DNA of 41,433 nucleotides. Source: JACRAO01 sp964490895. GTDB lineage: Bacteria; Bdellovibrionota; UBA1018. The notes below the pieces were generated by a model. It searched no databases and was not told the DNA's origin. It worked only from the letters and a program-made list of their open reading frames with translations. A program made the position numbers and the translations under genes. Shown here piece after piece: positions 7,735 through 17,200 of the stretch. The number at the start of each line of letters is the position of its first letter. The stretch's first letter is position 1. The stretch covers positions 1 through 41,433 of the forward strand of contig CAZBEI010000101.1 of assembly GCA_964490895.1 (NCBI GenBank). The letters are read 5' to 3'.

Positions 7735-9087
7735 ATGAATTCCAAAAAAAATATCCTGATCTGTGATGATGACCGACTCGTTCACCTCACTCTCAAGCAC
7801 ATCCTTCAAAATTCATATATTTTCCACTCTGCTTACAATGCTGACGAAGCCACTCTCCACCTAAAAAAAACACCCATCGATATCCTCCTCTTAGACATCA
7901 ACCTGCGCACTGCCGAAGAAGGCTTAAACTCAATCCCCCGTTTTAAAGAAATAGACCCCGAGATAGCCATCATTATGATCAGCGGCCGCACTGATTTTGA
8001 AAGCGTAAGAGCCGCAATGCGCCTAGGTGCAGACGACTATGTTCCAAAAGAATTCGATAAAGATGACTTGGAGCACACGATCCATAGAGTCTTAGAAAGA
8101 AAAAACCTACGTACCCAAAAAGAACAACAAAATTTTGAAGTCCAAACTCAACAAAAGCGTTACCCGATGATAGGCAGTAGCCCAGCCATCCAAAATTTAA
8201 AAAATACAATCACAAAACTACAAGGAAGTAGAGCCAACGTTCTCATCACTGGAGAAACCGGCACCGGAAAAGAGGTTGTGGCCAGACAAATTCGAGGCAC
8301 ATTGCCCGATGGATCACTCATTCCTTTTGTAGCCATAGACTCTTCTACCATCCAAAATACAACGGCCGAAAGCCTCCTCTTTGGCCACGAAAGAGGATCA
8401 TTTACTGGAGCTGAGAAAACTCAAAAGGGTGTGTTCGAAGAAGCCAATGGTGGAATTGTCTATTTTGACGAAATTGGAAACATGCCATTAGAAATTCAAT
8501 CTAAACTTCTGAGAGTCTTACAAGAAAAAGAAATCACAAGACTTGGTTCCACAAAAATCATCCCCCTTGACTTTAGGGTCATCGCAGCCTCCAACAGGGA
8601 TCTGGAATTCCTTATTTCACAAAATCTATTTAAGGCCGATCTCCTGCAAAGATTAAATACCATCCCTGTTTTTATCCCTCCCCTAAGAGAGAGAAAAGAA
8701 GACATCCCTGAACTGTTGGAGCACTTTATCCATCAAAATGCGAAAAAAATAAAATTCACAAAAGAGGCCACCCAACTCTTGCAAGCCCACTTGTGGCCAG
8801 GCAACGTGAGAGAACTTAGCAACCTCGTCGCTTATCTCACAACCATGGCAGAGGTCGAAGAAATCGATATTTGTGATTTACCCCCAAAATTAAGAGACAG
8901 CCTCATTACACCGCACAAAACAAATGGAGCCCTTACTTTTTACAACCAGGTAGAAACCTATGAAAAAGAAATACTCACACAAGAGTTCGGGCACAATCAC
9001 AACATCAGCCAGTTGGCTATAAAACTCGGAATGGATCGCTCCCACCTTCACAACAAACTCAAAATGTATGGAATTAAAACACTCTAA
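7735..9087 (+). CDS. sigma-54-dependent response regulator (NtrC family)
   Basis: A 450-residue activator with three domains. The receiver (1-120) has the acidic pocket DDD (11-13), phospho-acceptor Asp54, Ser83 and Lys105. The AAA+ domain (about 145-380) has Walker A GETGTGKE (173-180), the sigma-54 contact loop GSFTGA (221-226) and Walker B IVYFDEIGN. A Fis-type helix-turn-helix closes the protein (NISQLAIKLGMDRSHLHNKL). The contact loop has Ser in place of the usual Ala of GAFTGA. No histidine kinase gene is nearby, so it is an orphan regulator in this window. Its end overlaps the convergent outer-membrane gene by 14 bp. A candidate sigma-54 promoter occurs before oppA at 34235; any link is inference. 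Confidence 0.93.
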   Translation: MNSKKNILICDDDRLVHLTLKHILQNSYIFHSAYNADEATLHLKKTPIDILLLDINLRTAEEGLNSIPRFKEIDPEIAIIMISGRTDFESVRAAMRLGADDYVPKEFDKDDLEHTIHRVLERKNLRTQKEQQNFEVQTQQKRYPMIGSSPAIQNLKNTITKLQGSRANVLITGETGTGKEVVARQIRGTLPDGSLIPFVAIDSSTIQNTTAESLLFGHERGSFTGAEKTQKGVFEEANGGIVYFDEIGNMPLEIQSKLLRVLQEKEITRLGSTKIIPLDFRVIAASNRDLEFLISQNLFKADLLQRLNTIPVFIPPLRERKEDIPELLEHFIHQNAKKIKFTKEATQLLQAHLWPGNVRELSNLVAYLTTMAEVEEIDICDLPPKLRDSLITPHKTNGALTFYNQVETYEKEILTQEFGHNHNISQLAIKLGMDRSHLHNKLKMYGIKTL

Positions 9088-10408
9088 ATAATGGAAACCC
9101 TACCGATAAACCTATGGATCGAGAATAAATCCGCCCTTGGGGTAAAACTTCTTGCCAAGCTATGTAATTAAACTCCCCAAAAAAACCAGAACTCCCCAAC
9201 CGAACCCAAGCGTTGTAATAGAGCTTCCCACTGCTCGGAGGATAGATAAAAGCCCCGAGACTAAAATTGTAGCTTTTCTTAAAAAAATCTCTAAATGTCA
9301 TTTCAATCCCCTGAGGACCTCCCAAAATAAAATGGGTTTCTCCCAAAGTCTTAAAGCCAATGACATGAGCTCCCAACATAATATTGATGAGCAACCTTTG
9401 ATCTAAAATTTTAAGGTATTCTGAATTCAAATAAATTCCTAAATCAGAATAAAAGGCCGAATGCACCGGCATGGCTCCAAAACCCACAACTCGCATGGCC
9501 TCTGTGATAAAAAAACTTTGATAAAATGTGAGATAAGGCACCAACGTGTCATGCGTGTTTTTATCCTCAGACTCAAAAGTATAAAGATAAGGCCCTATCC
9601 CCATGCCCCAATTGCTGTAGTGAAGTTTTTCTGCAATTCGATATTGAAGCTTGATCTCAGAATTTCCAGATTTTAAAACCACCTCTCCAGGCGAAGACCG
9701 CAACCTCAAAGCCCAAAGCGAGGTTGAAGTCGGCTCTGTCTCTACTCCATCCACTAAAACTTTTTCACTGAAATTGTCCCAATACACAAACATCTCTAAG
9801 CTTGAAGTTCTGTGCTCCTGCCCGTAGACATAGACCAACCTGCACCCAATATTGACCCACTGATTGGGGGCCAGAGAGCCAGACATGAGCTTGACTTTGA
9901 ACGGAGAGCAGCTGTGATCCGTAAAAACTAAGGGTTCTGAAGAATTCTTTTGGGGACGAAACCGAATCACCACAGTGCCTGCAAAGTCTTTCTGAGAACG
10001 CTTGATTAAAATATGGATTGGATTTTTTTCGCCTGAAATGAGGGCCACTGGCAATTCTGCAAAGCCCTCTCTAGCCTTCAGAGCAAAGGCCTGTGTAAAC
10101 CCTTTATTGAAAACTTTTCCACCTTCGATGTCATTTGCTTTTACTAATAATCTACCGCGGGGGAGGAGTAAAAAATCAATCGTGCGTACCCACTGGAGAC
10201 TCTCTTTGCCAAGCGAAATCTCAACTCCAGGAATAGGGGCACCTAACCACTGGACTTCGAAATCAGAGGCTTCGAAATCATTGGGTGCAAAAACAAAAGG
10301 AACAGACTCTGTCAAAACCTCCTCGGAAAGCGAAGGCGGCAAAGAATGCTGCAAAGCAGATGCGTCATAAGAACAAAGCATTCCTAAAAATAAAATGACC
10401 TTAAGCAT
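9074..10408 (-). CDS. probable outer-membrane protein of unknown function
   Basis: About 444 residues from the ATG at 10406-10408, which gives a normal signal peptide (MLKVILFLGMLCSYDASA). In-frame starts 48 and 66 bases further upstream would add an implausible polar leader. The N-terminal half appears to be beta-rich periplasmic domains (PNDFEASDFEVQWLGAPIPG). The C-terminal half has alternating polar and hydrophobic strands rich in Tyr, Phe and Gly (HYSNWGMGIGPYLYTF, YNAWVRLGSSGFFGEFNY) and ends SVGFPLFRVF, with the terminal Phe typical of outer-membrane barrels. No family is recognised. It converges on the sigma-54 activator, overlapping by 14 bp, and is divergent from the lipid cluster. 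Confidence 0.7.
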   Translation of the reverse strand: MLKVILFLGMLCSYDASALQHSLPPSLSEEVLTESVPFVFAPNDFEASDFEVQWLGAPIPGVEISLGKESLQWVRTIDFLLLPRGRLLVKANDIEGGKVFNKGFTQAFALKAREGFAELPVALISGEKNPIHILIKRSQKDFAGTVVIRFRPQKNSSEPLVFTDHSCSPFKVKLMSGSLAPNQWVNIGCRLVYVYGQEHRTSSLEMFVYWDNFSEKVLVDGVETEPTSTSLWALRLRSSPGEVVLKSGNSEIKLQYRIAEKLHYSNWGMGIGPYLYTFESEDKNTHDTLVPYLTFYQSFFITEAMRVVGFGAMPVHSAFYSDLGIYLNSEYLKILDQRLLINIMLGAHVIGFKTLGETHFILGGPQGIEMTFRDFFKKSYNFSLGAFIYPPSSGKLYYNAWVRLGSSGFFGEFNYIAWQEVLPQGRIYSRSIGLSVGFPLFRVF

Positions 10409-10500
10409 CTTATAAAATCGTAACTCAGAATTTTTTATGTGACGAGCAAACTTCATGTATGGTAACAAACACACTGCGTTAGGATGGGGTCTAAAAAATC

Positions 10501-11262
10501 ATGTTGCTCGACCGGAAAAATATTTTAATCACAGGCAGCTCAAGAGGGATTGGTCAAGAAATTGCTAAAACCCTAGCCAGTCACGGCGCGAATGTGTGTG
10601 TTCACTATCAATACTCTCAAAAAAATGCGCATGACTTAGTCGACCTGATCCACAAAGAATATGGAGTCAAAGTTCTAGCTATTCAAGCCGATATGAACGA
10701 CCCCAAATCTATTACTGGTCTTTTTCAAACATTAAAGTCCGAATGGAATCAACTCGATGGTCTTATTTTAAACGCAGCCAGTGGAAATAGAAAAAAACTG
10801 CTTGATCAAACGCAAGAGGACTGGGATCGCATTTCTCACATCAACGTCTTAGGACCCATCCAATGTGTCCGCGAAGCACTTCCTCTTTTTCTGAAATACA
10901 AAGGCAAAATAATTTTTCTCTCCTCGGAGGGAGCACGCTATGGAATCAGGCACTATGGCGCCATTGGTGTGACCAAAGCCGCGCTCGAAGCAGCGATGCG
11001 GCAAATCACGGTCGAATTAAAAGACACGCGGATTCAAATCAATGCCCTCTCGGCAACCTTAGTGAGAACACAAGCCCTAGAGGCTGTCACCCGCGGGCAA
11101 ATGGATCTTTTTAGAGAAGAGTATTTTATAGACCCCAAAGACATTGCAAAAATGTGTGTTTTCCTAATGAGCGACCTCTGCCCAAGCTCTTTAAAGGGAC
11201 AAACCCTAAAATTAGACAATGGCACACTTTCGGAGTTTGAACCCCATGCAAGAGCAACATGA
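10501..11262 (+). CDS. SDR oxidoreductase, probable FabL-type enoyl-ACP reductase
   Basis: A 253-residue short-chain dehydrogenase/reductase with the cofactor motif LITGSSRGIGQEIA (8-21) and NAASG (91-95). The catalytic region reads SSEGARYGIRHYGAIGVTKAALEA, so Tyr152 and Lys159 are separated by six residues. This Yx6K spacing is characteristic of enoyl-ACP reductases such as FabL, whereas ketoreductases (FabG) have Yx3K. The surrounding GVxKAALEA...VEL segment also follows FabL. It overlaps the megasynthase gene by 17 bp, so it is probably the trans-acting enoyl reductase missing from that protein. Together with the KR and DH domains it would allow full beta-carbon reduction. A ketoreductase role is the main alternative. 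Confidence 0.85.
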   Translation: MLLDRKNILITGSSRGIGQEIAKTLASHGANVCVHYQYSQKNAHDLVDLIHKEYGVKVLAIQADMNDPKSITGLFQTLKSEWNQLDGLILNAASGNRKKLLDQTQEDWDRISHINVLGPIQCVREALPLFLKYKGKIIFLSSEGARYGIRHYGAIGVTKAALEAAMRQITVELKDTRIQINALSATLVRTQALEAVTRGQMDLFREEYFIDPKDIAKMCVFLMSDLCPSSLKGQTLKLDNGTLSEFEPHARAT

Positions 11263-14200
11263 ACCCATCGCTATTGTCGGAATGGGTTGCTACTTTCCAG
11301 ACGCACCCAACCCCCAAAAATATTGGGAAAATATTAAGGAAAACCTAGGCCACATCAGGCCACTAGAAAATGGCGAATGTGACCTAGCCCCTGTCTATGA
11401 TCCAAATCCAAACGCCTGGAATAAAACACAGACACGTCTGGGCGCTCCAATAGAACCTTTTGAATTTCCGTACAAGAAATTTAAAGGACTCCCTCCCTCT
11501 GTGCTCCAGGCTTCGGATCCCCATCTCAAATGGGGCCTGCTTTCTGCACAAGATGCAATTGACGAAGCCAAACTCAACATAAAAGACGTCTTTGTTGTTT
11601 TAGCTGGAAACGCCTACTCCTCTCCGATGCTTCGAGACTACAGTGACAGTCTCCTTTTTTATCAAATGCACGAATTTCAAAAAACCCAAACTTTTCAATC
11701 TCTCTCTGTCGAAGAACAAAGTAAGCTCATCGAAAAATTAAACAAAGACTATTTTAAACTACATAAAAAACTCTCTGTGGACGGATTAGTCGCCTCCATG
11801 GCGAGTCACTTGGCTGCACGCATTGCAAAACTCAATGGCTTTACAGGAGGACATACGGCCGTAGATTCTGCATGTGCTTCGTCTTTTGCCGCCTTAGATC
11901 TTGGAATAAGACGCTTGAGAGCGCATTCGTCCGAAGTTGCAGTGGTCGGAGGAGTAGGAGAGATCATCCCCTTTTTTTATGTCTACTGCTCAATTGCTAA
12001 AACAATGTCTGACCAGGGGAGCTTTCCCTTCGATACTCGCGCTTCAGGATTTGTGGTTGGCGAAGGAGCTGGTTTTTTAGTTTTAAAGCGACTCTCAAAA
12101 GCACTCGAGGATCAAAATACCATTCATGCCATCATCCGTGGGATTGGAGCTTCTTCGGATGGATCTAAAACCTCTCCTTGGGCTCCCAACAAAGATGGGC
12201 AAAAACTGGCGATCCAAAGAGCTCTCAAACAAGTTCCATATACAATTTCTGACCTTCAATACATCGAATGCCATGGCACTGGCACAAAAGTCGGGGACCT
12301 CGAAGAGGTCTTAGGCATCGAAGAACTCCTTGCCAAAGAGAATTTTCAAAATAAAATAGCGATCGGTTCTGCCAAGGGAGCTTTAGGGCACCTGCTCACA
12401 GGGGCTGGAATGGCTGGACTCTTTAGGACCATACTCGCTCTTAAAAATAAAACGCTCCCACCCACTGTGGGATTAAAAAATCCAATCACCGAACTAAAAC
12501 TCCCCACTTGTCCTCTCTTTGTCCCTTCTAAACCGCTGGAGTGGAAATTACCTCAAAATCAGCTTGTCAGACGAGCAATGGTCAATAGCTTTGGGTTTGG
12601 GGGTACAAACTACAATCTGCAAATTGAAGAATTTAACCCCGATCAACGACCTCACAAAAAACCTCATAGAACCATGCCCAAAGACCCCATCGCTGTAGTG
12701 GGAATGGGAATTTATTTGCCAGGAGCAAAATCGCCCCAAGAATTTTTAGAGAACTTAAAAGAAGGAAAAACTTTTTTATCAGATCCGCCTATTGACCGAT
12801 GGAACAAAGCGACTTTTCATGCTCACTCTGGTAAATGGAAAACTCAAACCACTCGAGGCGGATTTTGTGATTTGCCTACTCAAAAAGAAAAAATGAGATG
12901 GAAAATTCCTCCGGTAACACTCGAGCATATCGACCCCAATCAGTTTCGACTTTTTTATACGGTCGAAGAAGCTCTCAAACAATCTGGACTCCTCAAGCAC
13001 CCTGACATTTTAGAAAACACAAATTTAATTTGTGGCAATATGATGGACTCTGATTTTTTGTTTGGAGAACATGCGAGTGTCCGATTTCATTATTTTTCAG
13101 ACTTTATTAGAAAAAATTTTCCGGCCCTCACTGCAACTCAAAAAGAAAATCTTATCGAAGAATTTTTTGAAAAAATAAAACCCAATCTCCATACCTTTAG
13201 TCCCGATAACTCGACCTCTGGGATTGACTCGATGCTGGGGGCACGTGTGGCTAAATTTTTTAACCTCAAAGGAGGAGCTCTATCTCTGGACGCAGTATGC
13301 GCCACAGGTATTGTGGCACTTGACTTTGCACTCCATGCGCTAAGAGCGGGAGAGTTAAGAGCCAGCGTGGTTTGTTCTTCGAATATGGGGATGAGCGGCC
13401 CACTTTTTTGTACTTACAATGATTTGACAGCACTTTCGCAAACAAACGAAATCCGCCCCTTTGATAAAAATCGAGATGGAATGATTTTAGGCGAAGGCTC
13501 AGTGGCCTTTGTTTTGAGAAGATTAAATGACGCAATCGAAGATAAGCAAGAGATTTTGGCCCTCGTCCATGCAACCGGATTATCAAGTGACGGCACCTCT
13601 CTTCAGATGCTCTCTCCAGTCAAAGAAACAGTCAAAATAGCATTCAAAAATGCCCTCAAAAATTTTGGGCAGTCCCCTCCTCCCATCGAATTTTTAGAAT
13701 GTCATGGCTCAGGCACTCCCATTGGAGATCAAATTGAAATGCAGTGTGCACAAGAAATTTATGGCTCTCAAAAGCCCCTGACCTTAGGCTCTGTAAAAAG
13801 CACTATTGGGCATCTCAAAGTCGCCTCTGCATTTGCTTCTCTGGCTAAAACAATTCTGTCATTGAAGGAAAAAAAGATTTTTCCAACGGCGAATTTTCAT
13901 ACTCCGGATCCTTATTTGACCGAGCACTCTCAAACTCTTTGTGTTTCAAAAAAAATAAAATCTTATGCCGAACACACGCCTTGGGCTGCAGTCAATGCAA
14001 TGGGGCTAGGCGGAATCAACGGACACGCCATCTTGTCTGCCTACGAACCGCTCAATATAATGACCCAGAAAAAAACCGCCTTTCTTTTTCCAGGCCAAAG
14101 CTCTGCTTATCCAGGGATGTACAAAAACCTCAGTCAAAATAATTCGGTTTTTAAAAAATATTTAGCCAGTGTGGATTCTTTCTGCGAAAAGAAGGGGAAA

Positions 14201-17200
14201 GAAAAATTAAGCCAAGTCCTTTATCAACCCCAAAACTCAATTCTCCTAAACGACCTTTTTTACAGTCAAATAGCTCCTTACACTTTTCAGGTAGCTGCGG
14301 CCACCTTCATTACAGAGGAGCTCGACTTAGAACCACACTTGCTCATGGGTCACTCTGTGGGAGAAGTTGCGTGTCTTTGTATTGTACGAGCTTTTGATTT
14401 CGAAACGGGGCTAGACATCCTTTCAAAACGCTATGAGCTTGTTTCGAATCTTCTCAAACAAGGGCAACCTCCCGCCGGAATGCTTGTTGTAAGGGCAAAC
14501 AAGACCACTGCAGAAAAACTCATCCAAAATATCTCGAATGTCTACATTGCAAACCTCAACGCCCCAGATCAAACTGTCCTCTCAGGTTTGAGAGAGGATT
14601 TAGAAAAAGTTCTGCCACGAGCAGATCTTGAAGCCATCGATTATAAATTTCTCTCAATGAAGCAAGCTTTTCACAGCCCTATTTTAAAACCTGCCATTTT
14701 ACCGTTTTATGAATTTCTTAAAAACATAAAATTCAGCCCAATGAGGATCCCCTGCACTTCTTTAGTATTTAAGAAAATTTATCAAGATCCAGAATTTATT
14801 GCCGAAAGTCTTTCTCAGGCGCTAGTGGCTCCGGTTCCATTCATGGACTTGATTGAGCTCGCGTACGAAAACGGCGTTCGCTCTTTTATAGACCTTGGAC
14901 CTGGGACGTCTTTAAAAAACTTAGTCACCCATAATCTTTCCTCTAAAAAAGACTATAAAGTTTTTAATTTTAATCATCCCAAAGAAAATGACGAAGCAAC
15001 TTCACAGAAACTTTTTATTGAGTTCAAACACAAACTCAAGTGCAGCGAAAAAAAAATCCCCCCTCAAATCTCAGGCTCCTCTTTCGAAAAAGGAGTAGAA
15101 CAAGGAAAACTCTGGAGAAAAAACTTTACGGACTATGAGTGGGTTCTAGGCCGTTTTCCAAAAGACATCCATTTAAATAAAGAAGGCGCACTCAAAAATC
15201 TCTTAGTGGCAACCCCCCAAGAGTACTTAGAGGAAATGAAAGGAATTGCCAAAGGCGCCGGGGTCTCTGAAACACAGGTGTTCTTAGTCTCTACCCTGAG
15301 TAGTGTTGCCACTTCGAAATACGGACTTTGTTCCGGATTGATCACTCCAAAGAGCTCTCCCAATAGTTCTAAAAGACATCATGCTGCAAACTATGACTTT
15401 CCCTTTGTGACACCCGAGGACTCAGTGAGATTACCACGTGCGGTTTTACAAATAAACTCCACGGGAAAAATTCCATTTTTAGGAGTTTTTAAATTGGGCT
15501 CTCCACTCCCCCTGTGTGGTATAAACCAAGAGGGGTTGTCGATTACCTCGTGTGCGGGTTATCCCAAAGGCGATCTCGACACCGGCATGAGCATTTATGC
15601 GCTCACTCGCACTCTTTTAGAAAACTTTAGCTCTTTATCTCTAATCAAAGATTTTGTCTCAAAGACTTCTTTAGAGGGGTCTTGGATTTTGCTCATTCAC
15701 TCAACAAAAGACCAAAAAGCCATCAAAATCGAATGGTCTGATAAAAACTATAAAATTTTAGAAGAGGAAAGCCTTTATACCACCAATCATTTTCAGACCT
15801 TAGAGCTTGGCACTCCCAAACGCGAAGACTCTGTGCTTCGCCTGGAGAGGCTAAAAACACTTTATGAAAACTCCGAAGCTCCAGAAAAAATCCTGGGGGA
15901 CCGATTTGATCTCGCGCGCGGGAAAGTAACAAAATTTTCGACTAAAAACACACTCAATCGCTACAACACGAGTGTTTCTGTTATTTTTGATCCAGAAAAA
16001 AAAGAAATGCAAGCTGCCCTTCATTCTATTCCCTCAGGCAATGGTCCTTTTGTAACCTATGGGTTTCAATTAAAACCAAAAACACTGCGGTGGAGTATCG
16101 AGCTTGGATCAGAAGTAAATTACAAAAAGAAAGGAGAGCTCCCCTTTCTTTTATTCTTAGCAGACAACCAAGCTCAAAAAAATTCTTTTTCGCCTCTGAT
16201 TACACGATCCTACAATCGCTTCAAGATTTTAGCATTGGGAGAGTCAGTGCCTTTGCTTCCTGCTCAATGGAATTTGGTCGATCTCACTGCATGGATGATT
16301 TATGGAGAAAACTATTTCGAAGATTTTCTAAAAAAAACAAAAAGTCTCAAAAAAATTCTCTCTTTACAAGGACTGCAAAAAATAATTGCTGTGGGAAAAT
16401 TAGACTCTTGTTACTCCGAAGCCACTTCTGCTTTCTACAAAGCTTTGACTTTGGATTACCCAGACACGAAGTCTTGTTTTATTTTTTACCCTACAAAATT
16501 TGAGGACGAAAAACTCGTACAGAAAACGCTTGAGGTTATCCAAGCCCAAGACTTACCCTCTCTTTTAGTTTTAAAAGGTGGAAAATTTTATTCGCAAAAA
16601 AACGCCTTAACGCCAATCAAGACCACACCACACCAAACTTTATCTGATCCTACTTTTTTAATCACAGGAGGAGCAGGTGGCATCACTTGCGAAATAGGCC
16701 TGGCTTTAGCTCAGAAATATGGGGGCCGGTTTATTTTGATAGGCCGAAGCAAGCTCACATCACTTGAGTTCAAAAATTTTGAAGCATTCTTAGAACACGC
16801 ACGAAATCAAACCCCTGGACTTAAACCGATCGAATACAAAGCATTGTGGGAAAAACAAATGCGAGCGCAAACGACTTTAAAAAATATCGATCGCTACAAA
16901 AACTTAGGGGTAGAGGTCCATTACTGTACTTTAGATCTTATTCAAAATAATATAGAAAAACTCTCAGAAATTATAAAAACTCATGGCCCGATTGATCATC
17001 TGATCCATGGAGCAGGAACCGAGCGCTCTAAAAAATTTCTAGATAAGGGAGACACAGAATTTTCTCAAATATTTCTAAGCAAGACCTTAGGCACAAACAA
17101 TCTTCTCAATGCCCTTTTAGGACAACCCCTCAAATCGGCTTTTTTCTTTTCCTCTGTCAGCGCTGTCAGCGGCAATATCGGGCAAACAGACTACAGCGCC

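Noticed and set aside
10501..11262. Annotation of the SDR as FabG ketoreductase
   Set aside because: The Tyr-Lys spacing is Yx6K, not Yx3K, and the synthase already contains its own KR.
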